Assembly (NCBI RefSeq): GCF_014131735.1
Contig: NZ_CP039121.1
Coordinates: 682,001-746,000, forward strand
Length of the DNA stretch: 64,000 nt
Direction: 5' to 3'
DNA from: Lactiplantibacillus plantarum
GTDB taxonomy: Bacteria > Bacillota > Bacilli > Lactobacillales > Lactobacillaceae
Shown here: positions 17,500-26,100 of the stretch, one piece after another
How the letters are laid out: each line of letters opens with the position of its first letter
How positions within the stretch are numbered: the first letter of the stretch is position 1
Notes under the pieces: model-generated
What the model was told of the DNA's origin: nothing
Seen by the model: the letters and a program-made list of their open reading frames with translations, nothing else
The model's database searches: none
Translations under genes and position numbers: made by a program

Positions 17500-18705
17500 A
17501 TGACGCCGGAAACCGAACAATTATTACGACGCTGGTACATGGGGCAGCTCATCGTGTTATTTGGCGCGGCCTTTATTCAACTATTTACGTTTGATGGTGG
17601 TGTGTTTTTCCCAGTTGGTGGTATGCAGTTGCTGATATGGGGACTGTTAGCCTGGTGGCCAGCTGCCGAGGAGGACCAAGCACAGTGGCGGCGTTTGCGA
17701 CATGTTAATTATTATGTCCAAACAGTACTGCAGTTCACACTCTTGCCGATTTTACTGGCGAACCTCGTGGCTTGGTTAAGTCAGCTGTCATGGTTAGACG
17801 AGCAGGGATTGATTGCTGTGGGGATGGCTTATTTAATGGTCGCATTCGTACCGGTGGCAGTGGTGGTCACTAAACCGATCGAATCTGTGATTGGCCGGAT
17901 TGCGGTCCTAATTACGGCTATTTTTAGTGGTGTCGTCAGTGCGCAGCAGACTTTTTTGATTTTACCGAATCTGCAAGCACCATCAGTATTCGAGATGGTC
18001 AGTGATACTGGTATTTTAGGCGCCCTGGGCTTTGTGATTGCTGTTGGGGTCTTACTGCGGGGATGGGGATTGACGGGCCCATCGTGGCGGTTTAATCGTC
18101 AGGCTCAAACTAGTTTAGTGGTTGGGCTGATCGTGGTGGGAACGGCTTTTAGTCTATGGAATGCCTTTAGTGCAGGTGGTTCATGGGCGACGACATTCAC
18201 ACATTGGGACTTCCAGCTACGGTCAGCGACTTGGAAAATGTTTTTGAGTGGGTTAGAACCGGGAATCGCGGAGGAATGGTTGTATCGTTTTGCCGTTTTA
18301 ACCTTGTTATTACAAGCTTTTCGGCATCGGCGTTACCAGATCGACTGGGCAGTGTGGCTAAGCGGTGGCCTATTTGGAATGTGGCATATTACAAACGTTT
18401 TTGCGGGCCAACCCTTGTCAGCCACGGTTGAGCAAATCATTTTTGCAGCGACACTAGGCTGGTTTTTAGCCTCGACGTACCTATACTCAGGTAGTATCTT
18501 GCTGCCGATGGTGATCCATGCTGCTATTGATATTTTGAGCATGATGGCATCAGGTAGCCAGACAATGGTTAAGCCGGATGTGTTCGAATGGCAAACAATC
18601 GGTGCTACCGTCATTATTTTTGTTGGCATAACGATTTATTTCTTGACCGGTTCTCGGCGACAAGTTATTCAAGTACATGTCAATCAACGGCTTTCAGCTC
18701 AATAA
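17500..18705 (+). CDS. CPBP-family intramembrane metalloprotease
   Basis: 401 residues; ATG 17500 with GGGGG 8 bases upstream. An earlier in-frame ATG at 17473 lies inside the terminator loop and is unlikely. About eight to ten membrane segments. The CPBP (Abi/CAAX) motifs are EEWLYR near residue 260, GMWHITN near 296 and a later HAAIDIL near 346, giving the usual Glu, His and His set. In lactobacilli such proteins act in bacteriocin immunity or membrane protein processing; the target is unknown here. Confidence 0.87.
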   Translation: MTPETEQLLRRWYMGQLIVLFGAAFIQLFTFDGGVFFPVGGMQLLIWGLLAWWPAAEEDQAQWRRLRHVNYYVQTVLQFTLLPILLANLVAWLSQLSWLDEQGLIAVGMAYLMVAFVPVAVVVTKPIESVIGRIAVLITAIFSGVVSAQQTFLILPNLQAPSVFEMVSDTGILGALGFVIAVGVLLRGWGLTGPSWRFNRQAQTSLVVGLIVVGTAFSLWNAFSAGGSWATTFTHWDFQLRSATWKMFLSGLEPGIAEEWLYRFAVLTLLLQAFRHRRYQIDWAVWLSGGLFGMWHITNVFAGQPLSATVEQIIFAATLGWFLASTYLYSGSILLPMVIHAAIDILSMMASGSQTMVKPDVFEWQTIGATVIIFVGITIYFLTGSRRQVIQVHVNQRLSAQ

Positions 18706-18819
18706 AGGCCGACTGTTAAGACCATAGTGGGCGACTTTGTTCGTTAAAGATAAACTGGGTGTCCGTAGCCAGAGACGATTAAGCAATACCAGGCTAACTT
18801 TTAGTTGGTTTAGACCAGT

Positions 18820-18874
18820 TGTAACATTTTTGTAATCTTCGTGTTATCTAAACGCAATGCTGGCTCGCTATACT
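18820..18874 (+). promoter_or_regulatory. WalR-type direct repeat and promoter
   Basis: TGTAAC-ATTTT-TGTAAT (18820-18836) fits the WalR/YycF consensus TGTWAH-N5-TGTWAH exactly. A -10 TATACT follows at 18869-18874, at a distance that suits an upstream activator site. The regulatory assignment is inference from the published consensus. Confidence 0.5.
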
Positions 18875-18880
18875 AAAGAC

Positions 18881-19131
18881 AAAGTTATGAAGCAATACAT
18901 ACGCTTTGTCAGCGGATTTAGGTTGGGAGCCGGATCGATTTACTTTGTCAGGACATTGTTAATAAGCAATTATTGATAGTGATAAGTAGCTCAGTTAGCT
19001 GAATCATAACGTTTGACAAGCATTTATACCTCTCGGGATGGGCTGGGTCCATGACGAGGCACATACACAATGGCAAGCTTGGGGTTTGCAAGTCGATCAG
19101 AGAAAGGGACGGTTGGTTACCGGCCCTTTTA
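18881..19131 (+). ncRNA. Candidate RNA of about 250 nt behind the WalR-type box
   Basis: The region starts about 7 bases after the -10 and opens with a hairpin GACAAAG/CTTTGTC. It ends at the terminator AAAGGG..CCCTTTT (19103-19130). No ORF with a ribosome site is present. It does not look like tmRNA, RNase P RNA, 6S RNA or a T-box leader to me. Boundaries are inferred. Confidence 0.4.
19103..19131 (+). terminator. Terminator of the candidate RNA
   Basis: AAAGGG..CGGT, loop, ACCG.GCCCTTTT, followed by A. Confidence 0.65.
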
Positions 19132-19245
19132 TTGTGGTTAAAATTTGCGAGAATTGGATTTAGAACTGCGCCCGATTTGAAGCGGTAGGAACTGCGATGC
19201 TGGCACAGGTGACTTTGCCAAATCATTGAGAGTGGAACGAAATAA

Positions 19246-19273
19246 TTTACATTTGCCAGTAGATTATTATAAT
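19246..19273 (+). promoter_or_regulatory. Promoter of the first GNAT gene
   Basis: -35 TTTACA (19246-19251), 16-base spacer, -10 TATAAT (19268-19273). Confidence 0.7.
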
Positions 19274-19305
19274 TAACGAATCAATAATAATTTGGAGATG
19301 GCAAT

Positions 19306-19833
19306 TTGACTCAGTTTGAAACGGAACGGTTGATATTACGACCAATGACAGCGGCGGATCATGATGCGTTAGCGGACATGATTTTTGATCCGCAGGTTGT
19401 CGCTTATTTACGTTACCGACGGGTTCAGAGTCCGGCCGCGTTCGAGCAACTGTTTACGACGCACTTTTTGGCAGACACGACCACTGTTTTTGGCATTGAA
19501 CGTCGCCGTGATCATCAACTGATTGGGTTTTATGAGTTTCATGGTAGTGGTGCGACTGGTGAATTGACGTACGCTTTAAGCCCAGCTGCGTGGGGGCACG
19601 GTTATGTTGCGGAAGCCGGCAATTGTTTGATGCATTATGGGTTTGAAACGCTGAACTATGAGACCATCGAGGCTCACTATGCGAGTGCCAACCCTAATTC
19701 TGGCCGAGTGATGGCTAAGATGGGCATGCAAGCGGCTGGAGAACTGCACACGTTTACCAGTGATAAAGGTGAAGTGATCCACGTCATGCGGTACTTACTG
19801 ACCAAAGCAACCTGGCGCCAACTTAGTGCTTGA
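19306..19833 (+). CDS. GNAT acetyltransferase, RimJ/RimL-like
   Basis: 175 residues, TTG start with GGAG 8 bases upstream. The N-terminus, FETERLILRPMTAADHDAL, is typical of RimJ/RimL-type N-acetyltransferases. The acetyl-CoA loop is in the WGHGYVAEAG segment near residue 100, followed by SANPNSGRVMAKMGM. It would transfer acetyl from acetyl-CoA to an amine of a protein N-terminus or small molecule; the substrate is unknown. Confidence 0.85.
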   Translation: MTQFETERLILRPMTAADHDALADMIFDPQVVAYLRYRRVQSPAAFEQLFTTHFLADTTTVFGIERRRDHQLIGFYEFHGSGATGELTYALSPAAWGHGYVAEAGNCLMHYGFETLNYETIEAHYASANPNSGRVMAKMGMQAAGELHTFTSDKGEVIHVMRYLLTKATWRQLSA

Positions 19834-19860
19834 CCTGAAACGCGTTTCAGCAGCTATACT
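19830..19860 (+). promoter_or_regulatory. Palindrome between -35 and -10 boxes after the GNAT gene
   Basis: CTGAAACGCGTTTCAG (19835-19850) is a perfect 16-bp palindrome set between TTGACC (19830-19835) and TATACT (19855-19860). The spacer is 19, slightly long. The palindrome resembles a LacI-type operator but does not fit the cre consensus at its centre. A terminator follows 43 bases later, so only a short RNA could be made. Confidence 0.4.
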
Positions 19861-19902
19861 AAAATTGTTGCGACAGCTTGCAACACACGCTTAAGACTTA
19901 TG

Positions 19903-19937
19903 ACCACCATTCTTTCAGCCAGAATGGTGGTTTTTTT
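19903..19937 (+). terminator. Terminator downstream of the GNAT gene
   Basis: ACCACCATTCT and AGAATGGTGGT form an 11-bp perfect stem with a 7-base loop and seven T. Confidence 0.9.
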
Positions 19938-20095
19938 AGCTGTCGTTGTCCCTAAGTGAGCTAAAGTCAAGGACGGCCAGCTTCGGTTCGCTGGAAAAGG
20001 GGCCGTTTAATGTAAGTTTATATGTCCACGAATGTGATTGTTGTTAGGGTGGTTTTTCGATATAGTAGACCTATGAATTGAGAGGGCGTGATCAA

Positions 20096-20641
20096 ATGAC
20101 GGCAACAATTACAATTCGACCGCTTCAGCGCGCAGAATTAACGACGCTATGGCAACTAGGTTTTAGTGATCCAAATGCGGAGTGGACGCGCTGGAATGGA
20201 CCGTATTTTCATGACCAACTACCGACTCAAACAGACTTTGAGACAATTATTGGCCCCCGTGATTGGTTGATTCGACCGCGTAACTGGGTCATCACACGGG
20301 ATGGTGTGATTGTCGGCAGTGTTAATTGGCACTTTGTGGATGGTTCCCTCAAACGCTGGTTAGAGGTAGGCATCATTATCTATAATCAGGAGCATTGGGG
20401 TGAGCATATTGGGCGCACCGCGTTGACTAAATGGTTGACCCACTTATTCCAAGAGGAGACGACTTTGCCGCACATTGGATTGACAACGTGGTCGGGGAAT
20501 ATGCGGATGATGCAGTTAGCGGAAGCCGTGGGATTAAAGCAGGAGGCCTGGATTCCACAAGTTCGTTATTGGCAAGGGCAGTATTATGACTCGGTCAAGT
20601 ATGGGATTCTAAGGAACGACTGGCAAGTACAAAAAGATTAA
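20096..20641 (+). CDS. GNAT acetyltransferase
   Basis: 181 residues from ATG 20096 (GAGAGGG upstream); the frame is open to 20078. IRPLQRAELTTLWQLGF begins the fold. EVGIIIYNQEHWGEHIGRTAL covers the beta-4 strand and CoA loop, and TWSGNMRMMQLAEAVGL the C-terminal part. It resembles RimJ/RimL proteins that modify small substrates. Its nearest neighbour is the nuclease gene; no operon link is visible. Confidence 0.82.
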   Translation: MTATITIRPLQRAELTTLWQLGFSDPNAEWTRWNGPYFHDQLPTQTDFETIIGPRDWLIRPRNWVITRDGVIVGSVNWHFVDGSLKRWLEVGIIIYNQEHWGEHIGRTALTKWLTHLFQEETTLPHIGLTTWSGNMRMMQLAEAVGLKQEAWIPQVRYWQGQYYDSVKYGILRNDWQVQKD

Positions 20642-20651
20642 AAGAAAACGT

Positions 20652-20690
20652 TTGTTCCCCTTGTAAAAGTACGGTATGATAGAACCGTAC
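20652..20690 (+). promoter_or_regulatory. Promoter of the nuclease gene with an overlapping inverted repeat
   Basis: -35 TTGTTC (20652-20657), 17-base spacer, -10 TATGAT (20675-20680). AGTACGGT and ACCGTACT (about 20668-20691) flank the -10, an arrangement that suits a repressor site. Confidence 0.5.
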
Positions 20691-20717
20691 TTAAAAAAGA
20701 TGGGGTGGAAGAGAATC

Positions 20718-21662
20718 ATGGTGAAATTAATGCGACGCGTTGGCATAGCGGGTCTCTTGAGTTTGAGCTTGCTGTTGGGTGGTTGTAGCTTGTTAACGTC
20801 TGGTACGGATACGACGAGTTCGACGACTAGTCAGCAGTCTGAATCCAGTCGTAATCAAACGACCAGTGCGACTGGTAATACGCAACAAACTTACAAACAA
20901 CTGGCAAAAATGACTTATCAATCGGGCAGTGCTGCGGCCATCAAAGTTAATAGCGGTAAGAGTACGCTGGCAGCGAGTCAGTGGAAAAATTCTAAGATTG
21001 ATTACGGTAATTTAGATTCATTGAATCGGACAACCACGGACACGGCTTACTTGAGCAAGGCCAATTTAGGACGGTCTGAAGGACGGACGGCGCAAACGTG
21101 GAGCCCAACTGGCTGGCATAATCAACCGCTTACCGTTAATGGTAAGCGGGTCTATCCGCAAAATCGTGGGCACTTGATTGCTTACACGTTATCCTTTAAC
21201 TTGACGTCTAATGGGCAGTATCGCGCTGGTGAAGATGGTAGCTTAGATAACCCGAAAAACTTGGCAACTCAGACGGCCTACTCGAATCAAAAAACGATGC
21301 AGATTTATGAAGATCAGGTGCGTACGGCGTTAGAACAAGGTAAAAAAGTCATTTATCGTGTGACAACGGTTTTCCGTGGCAACGAATTGATGCCTCGTGG
21401 TTACTGGTCGCAAGCAGTCTCAACCGATGGCAGTGTCAATTTCAACGTCTATATTTGGAACGTTGAACCTGGCGTTAGTTTCGACTATGCTACTGGTCGT
21501 GGGAAAGCGGATTCGACGATGCAGGTTGCTGGGGCTGACAAAGTCAGCAGTAGTCAGAATACGAGTGCGAGTCGCTCGTCTCAATCGACGACCACTAGTA
21601 AGCAAGTCGAGCGCGAGTTGGTTAAGTATGGTTACAAATATGTGAAGAAGGCGTTGAATTAA
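20718..21662 (+). CDS. DNA/RNA non-specific endonuclease, lipoprotein (EndA/NucA-like)
   Basis: 314 residues from ATG 20718 (GGAAGAG upstream). Signal peptide with lipobox LLGGC puts the lipid-modified Cys at residue 23, so the enzyme is tethered outside the membrane. A Ser/Thr-rich linker follows. The nuclease domain (about 80-255) has QNRGHLIAY, the NRGH variant of the DRGH catalytic motif, and NPKNLATQTAYSNQ with the metal-binding Asn. The tail is again Ser/Thr-rich. The role would be degradation of extracellular DNA or DNA entry; competence linkage is not shown by neighbours. Confidence 0.88.
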   Translation: MVKLMRRVGIAGLLSLSLLLGGCSLLTSGTDTTSSTTSQQSESSRNQTTSATGNTQQTYKQLAKMTYQSGSAAAIKVNSGKSTLAASQWKNSKIDYGNLDSLNRTTTDTAYLSKANLGRSEGRTAQTWSPTGWHNQPLTVNGKRVYPQNRGHLIAYTLSFNLTSNGQYRAGEDGSLDNPKNLATQTAYSNQKTMQIYEDQVRTALEQGKKVIYRVTTVFRGNELMPRGYWSQAVSTDGSVNFNVYIWNVEPGVSFDYATGRGKADSTMQVAGADKVSSSQNTSASRSSQSTTTSKQVERELVKYGYKYVKKALN

Positions 21663-21990
21663 GCGGCAAGACAGTCATCTAGGTCAGCATAATGGGCACG
21701 GTCGGCTGTTAAATGTCGTTGTTTCATACAACAATTTAATCTAAATGTCCTGTTTTACGACAAAAGGTTCAAAGTAGGACTAGCAAAGTTTCACTGAGCG
21801 ATTATACTGTAGTTATTCGAGTTACTTAACCGCCGTTAATTTGCTGATGTTTCTGTCATTATTAACAAGTAACGCGATGTCTTAGATCATGGGGCCTTCC
21901 CAAACACCTATGATTTTCCATACAACGGCTCCGGCTCCCAACCGGACGTTGCTATCAATCGTTTTGATTGCTAGTACTAATTACCCTTGG

Positions 21991-22024
21991 AGACGTCTGA
22001 CTGCGTGGTCAGGCGTCTTTTTTT
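21991..22024 (+). terminator. Orphan terminator upstream of the ArsR gene
   Basis: AGACG.CTGAC and GTCAGGCGTCT pair, followed by seven T. It lies 330 bases past the nuclease stop, too far to be its main terminator. Confidence 0.85.
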
Positions 22025-22118
22025 GCGTCAAATGCGACAAAAATAATAATTTGTCGCGTTTGCCGACAAAGTGGATTTAGGTGTTGCAAACGGATTCAAA
22101 AAGCTTTATCATTGATAC

Positions 22119-22142
22119 ATTCGAACATTAGAATATAAGAAT
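22119..22142. promoter_or_regulatory. Operator-like AT-rich repeat before the ArsR gene
   Basis: ATTCGAACATTAGAAT followed by ATAAGAAT. GAATATAAGAAT (22131-22142) recurs exactly before the TetR gene (22560-22571). It lies 17 bases before the ArsR start and overlaps the promoter region. Confidence 0.5.
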
Positions 22143-22158
22143 ATAGGAGGCTAATCGC

Positions 22159-22488
22159 ATGGTCAGTAGTGAAGAAGCACTGCAAGAATTTCGAGAAACA
22201 ATTCCGATCTTTGAAGTCTTAGCCGATGAACGGCGTCAACAAATCATGATTGAACTTTCGCAACACGCGCAGGGCATGACTGTTGGTGAATTAACTGAAC
22301 GGATGCATATTTCGCAACCGGCCGTTTCGCATCAATTGAAGACGTTAAAGGAACGACACTTTGTCGCAGTTGAACATCAGGGGACCCGTAACTATTATCG
22401 GGTGACGTTTGACGCGCCACTAACGCAAGTTGAGCATTTGATTCACACGCTTAAGGCGGACTTGGAATTGAAACCGTACTTGCACTAA
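22159..22488 (+). CDS. ArsR/SmtB-family transcriptional regulator
   Basis: 109 residues; AGGAGG stands 8 bases before the ATG. Winged helix: FEVLADERRQQIMIEL, MTVGELTERMHISQPAVSHQLKTLKERHFV, then the wing VEHQGTRNYYRV. No Cys is present, so it lacks the usual thiol metal site of ArsR and CadC. It may sense a metal through His/Asp/Glu or another signal. It has its own promoter and terminator and probably binds the nearby AT-rich operators. Confidence 0.87.
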   Translation: MVSSEEALQEFRETIPIFEVLADERRQQIMIELSQHAQGMTVGELTERMHISQPAVSHQLKTLKERHFVAVEHQGTRNYYRVTFDAPLTQVEHLIHTLKADLELKPYLH

Positions 22489-22496
22489 ACTGCATG

Positions 22497-22536
22497 AACA
22501 CCAGCAATCGTTGCACGGGGATGCAGCGGTGTTTTT
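22497..22536 (+). terminator. Terminator after the ArsR gene
   Basis: AACACC..GC and GC..GGTGTT pair around a 20-base inner region, then a T run. The stem is modest. Confidence 0.65.
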
Positions 22537-22547
22537 ATGGCAAATAT

Positions 22548-22571
22548 ATTCTTCTATTCGAATATAAGAAT
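22548..22571. promoter_or_regulatory. 24-bp imperfect palindrome before the TetR gene
   Basis: ATTCTT-N-TATTCGAATA-N-AAGAAT, symmetrical except at the two N positions. It ends 11 bases before the regulator's start. Likely an autoregulatory operator of the TetR or ArsR protein. Confidence 0.6.
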
Positions 22572-22582
22572 TTAAAAACGGG

Positions 22583-23140
22583 GTGATGGTAATTTCAATT
22601 CGTACGGAGCTGGATTTACAGCGGGCGATGTACCAATTGTTGGAGCAACGTTCAATCTCACAAATTACGGTTGAGCAGATCTGTAAGCAAGCATTTATAC
22701 ATCGCAGTAGTTTTTATCGTTATTATACGGATAAATTTGATTTGCTCAGGCAGATGGTGATGCACACGTTAGATGAACTATTGGCTGCTGAGCGAACTGA
22801 TACGGTTGGTTCGGCAATTATGTCGACGTTTATCGGGGCGCACACGCAAGTTTTACGACATTTATTAGTGACGAACAATGAGGGTGACAATACCCGTTCT
22901 CAACAAGTGATCAATGACTGTTTTGTCACGGTCGCCGAGACGGGGGCGGATGATCGGGTTTTTGCGATGATTCGCCAGTCGCAGCATCCCGATTTGACGG
23001 CGTACTTAGTCAGTGGGGTCGTCACAAGTATTGTCCAGTGGCTCAATAACGGTCATCGTGATGGTCAGGCGGCCAGCACGCAGGTGATGATTCAGGGGAC
23101 GCTTGCGACGGTGTTTTCACTTGAGCAACACACAGTTTAA
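22583..23140 (+). CDS. TetR-family transcriptional regulator
   Basis: 185 residues. The start is uncertain: GTG 22583 and ATG 22586 sit in a GGGGTGATGG context that is itself the likely ribosome site. The DNA-binding domain is ISQITVEQICKQAFIHRSSFYRYYTDKFDLL (two parts, residues 23-55), characteristic of TetR. The C-terminal region is the short type found in regulators beside YhgE/Pip genes. The next gene starts 24 bases later, so the two form an operon and this protein probably controls it. Confidence 0.85.
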   Translation: MMVISIRTELDLQRAMYQLLEQRSISQITVEQICKQAFIHRSSFYRYYTDKFDLLRQMVMHTLDELLAAERTDTVGSAIMSTFIGAHTQVLRHLLVTNNEGDNTRSQQVINDCFVTVAETGADDRVFAMIRQSQHPDLTAYLVSGVVTSIVQWLNNGHRDGQAASTQVMIQGTLATVFSLEQHTV

Positions 23141-23164
23141 TTATTTGAAGGAAGGTTTCAGGTT

Positions 23165-26100
23165 GTGAAAATGATACGCGACGAATGGCGGTCAATTCGT
23201 CATAGCAAAATACTATGGATTTCAGTTTCAGTCATGATTTTGATCCCGTTTTTATACAGCATCTTCTTCTTGAAGTCGGTGTGGGATCCATACGGGGATA
23301 CGCAAAACTTACCAGTGGCTGTCGTTAATGAAGATAAGTCAGTGAACTATCAAGGCGAAAAGTTTGCAGTTGGTAAGCAAGTCGTGACGAATTTAAAGAA
23401 AAATAACGATTTGGATTGGCACTTTGTGTCGGCTAAAAAAGCCAAGCAGGGATTGAAAGACCGGAAATATTACACGGTCGTCACGATTCCTAGCAATTTC
23501 TCAAAAAATGCCACAACGATGACGGATACCAATCCGAAAAAGATGAACTTGCATTATGAGACCAACGAATCGTTGAATTATATTGCTAAGGTCATTACCG
23601 ATACTGGTGTTTCACGAGTTAATAAGAGTATTCGGGCGCAAGTCACTAAGGCCTACGCATTAGCAATCTTCAAGCAGATTCGGACTGCCGGTAAGGGCTA
23701 TCAAAAAGCCGCCGATGGGGCTACCAAGCTTAAAGATGGTGGCGTCGAACTGCAGGATGGCTTGACGACGTATACGACGGGTGTTCATACGTTGAAGAAC
23801 GGGACGGTCGAGCTTAAAACCAGTGTGACACCGTTATCAAATGGTGTTTCCAAGTTAGCGGATGGTTCCAATAAAGTAACGAATGGTCTTGGACAATTGA
23901 ATAGCAAAACGGGGACACTTTCCAGTGGTGTTTCACAACTGGAAAATGGGTCAGGACAGGTTACAAATGGCTTAGTGACATTAGATAATCAAATTCCGGC
24001 GCTCAGCGGTGCTGTTACTCAGCTGTTCAGTGGTTCAGGTCAAGTGACTTCTGGCTCAAGTCAAGTAACTACTGGCTTAGGGACGCTCGCGGGCAATAGT
24101 ACTAAATTAGCAAGTGGTGTCAATCAATTAGCGAATGGCTCTGAAACATTGAGAGTGGGGGTAGCCCAGTATACTGGTGGCGTTTATACTGTGACCAATT
24201 ATTTGAAACAGTTGAATCAAGGTGCTAAGCAGTTCAGTGGTGTTGGTGAATTAGCCACCGGAGCAGATACGCTTCAAAAAGGTATCAGTGGCTATACTAA
24301 TGGTGTCGCTACCGTTAATGGCTATGCCTCTCAAGCAAATACTGTTGCGACAGAATTAAAAAAGAGTACAAAAGACTTGCCAACACAGGCTGCTGAGTTA
24401 GCTGATGGAGCAAGGAAAATTGATGGTGCTGTTGGTCAGTTTTCTACAGCAAGTGGCAGTATGACGTCAGAAATTAGTGAAAAAGGACAAGCATTGAAAG
24501 ATCCTGCCAATCAACAAAAGATTGCTAATTTACAGCAAGGCATGGCAGATATGAAATTAGCTTTACAGAGCTTTCAAAAGCAACTTTCGACTCAGCAAAG
24601 TCAATCTAATAATAGTGATATTGCAACTGTTGTTAGCGATATGCAAACGAATATCTCTAAGATTTCTAGCTCAACGACAACTAATAATACCGACTTAACA
24701 GCTAAAATTAATAGCCGAATCAAGGAAGTTCAAAGTTCGAATGGATTAACAGATGAACAAGTTGCCGCTTTGGAAGCGAAACTAAGTGATGTTGGCGCAA
24801 CTACAAGTACAGCCTCAAATGAAAGTACTAAGACAGCATTAGCTAGTGATGCTTCGAAATTACAATCGATGCTGAAAAGTAATGCGGCTGCAACCTCACA
24901 ACAAACGGATTTAGTTACTAAATTTAGTGATTTGCAAGATGGTGTTGACAGCCTGATAAGTGACCTCAGTAGTATGAGTGATTCGGTTTCCGAGCTAGAA
25001 ACATCTTCGACAAACTTTACGTCTGAGTTAAACCAATTGAAGACAAAAACATCCAAATTGAGTGCGGGACTCACAAGTCTCAATGAAAATGTTCCCACAC
25101 TAGTAGCTGGAATTAATGGTGAGTCACAGCTTGCTGCTGGAATTTCAGGAGGGACGAACAAATTAATACAAAATAATGATAGTTTAAATGGCGGTTCTGC
25201 GCTTATCAATGAAAAACTTGGCGTAATTAGTTCGGCCGTGCCAACACTTGTATCTTCAATTGATCAAATAACTAATGGTAGCGAACAAATTGCTGCCAAG
25301 TCTGGACAATTGAATGCTGGTGCAAGTCAAGTGGCAGACGGAAATGCACAACTGAATAGCCAGATACCAGTGCTTGTTTCTGGTGTGGATGCGCTATTTA
25401 AAGGTTCAAGTCAAGTTACAAGTGGTTCATCTAAAGTAACTAATGGACTAGGTCAATTGAACAGTAAGACTGGCGAATTAGCAACTGGAGTTACGAAACT
25501 CAAGAATGGTTCTGCACAGGTTACAAATGGCTTATCAACACTTAATGGGCAGATTCCCGTTCTGGTTAGTGCTGTACAACAACTATTTAGTGGCTCGAGG
25601 CAAGTTACTAGTGGGCTGAACACACTAAATGGACAAGTGCCGGCCTTAATGGCTGGTGTCAGTCAATTAAATGACGGGGCCACCCAGCTTGACAACAACT
25701 CTGCCAAACTCCTATCCGGGACAAAGCAGATCAAGAACGGTAACAAGACACTCGCGACTTCCTTACAAGAAGGTGCGGATCAAGTTAACGCGACACCATT
25801 AAAGAACGCGAATGCGAAAATGATGGCGGCGCCAACTAAGACGTCCTATAAAGACTACACGCACGTGCCAAACTATGGTCATGCGTTAGCACCTTACGTC
25901 TTGTCACTGGCTTTGTATGTTGGGGCAATCGTCTTCAACTTCGCTTATCCAATTCGACGGATTGCGGATGACGACGGCACGCCAACACAATGGTTCTGGA
26001 GTAAAGTTGCTGTTGGTGGTCCCGTAGCACTTGCGATGGCGGTCATCGAAGCGACAGTGTTATTAGTTGCTGGTTTGAAACCAATCAGTGTACCTGAATA

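Larger units (their letters stand above)
18706..19305. other. 600-base intergenic region with a candidate RNA gene
   Basis: It contains a WalR-type box and -10 (18820-18874), a transcript-like region (18881-19131) ending in a terminator, and the promoter of the acetyltransferase gene (19246-19273). A 29-codon ORF starts at 18887 but has no ribosome site. Confidence 0.5.
21663..22158. other. 500-base intergenic region with possible structured RNA
   Basis: A -10-like TATACT (21803-21808) is followed by GTTACTT/AAGTAAC and ATCAT/ATGAT pairings and a strong terminator at 21991-22024. There is no ORF with a ribosome site and no recognisable -35. No T-box motif is present. It may be an unassigned small RNA. 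Confidence 0.35.

Noticed and set aside
18985..19005. TAGCTCAGTTAGCTG resembling a tRNA D-arm
   Set aside because: No acceptor stem, anticodon arm or T-arm can be built around it.
19835..19850. Catabolite-response (cre) site
   Set aside because: The central dinucleotide is GC where cre needs CG at that position, so it is reported only as a LacI-like palindrome.
21810..22020. T-box leader before the ArsR gene
   Set aside because: No AGGGTGG-type T-box sequence and no downstream aminoacyl-tRNA or amino acid gene.
24730..25209. 159-codon antisense frame in the YhgE gene
   Set aside because: Opposite to a well-supported coding sequence; composition reflects the Ser/Thr-rich sense strand.
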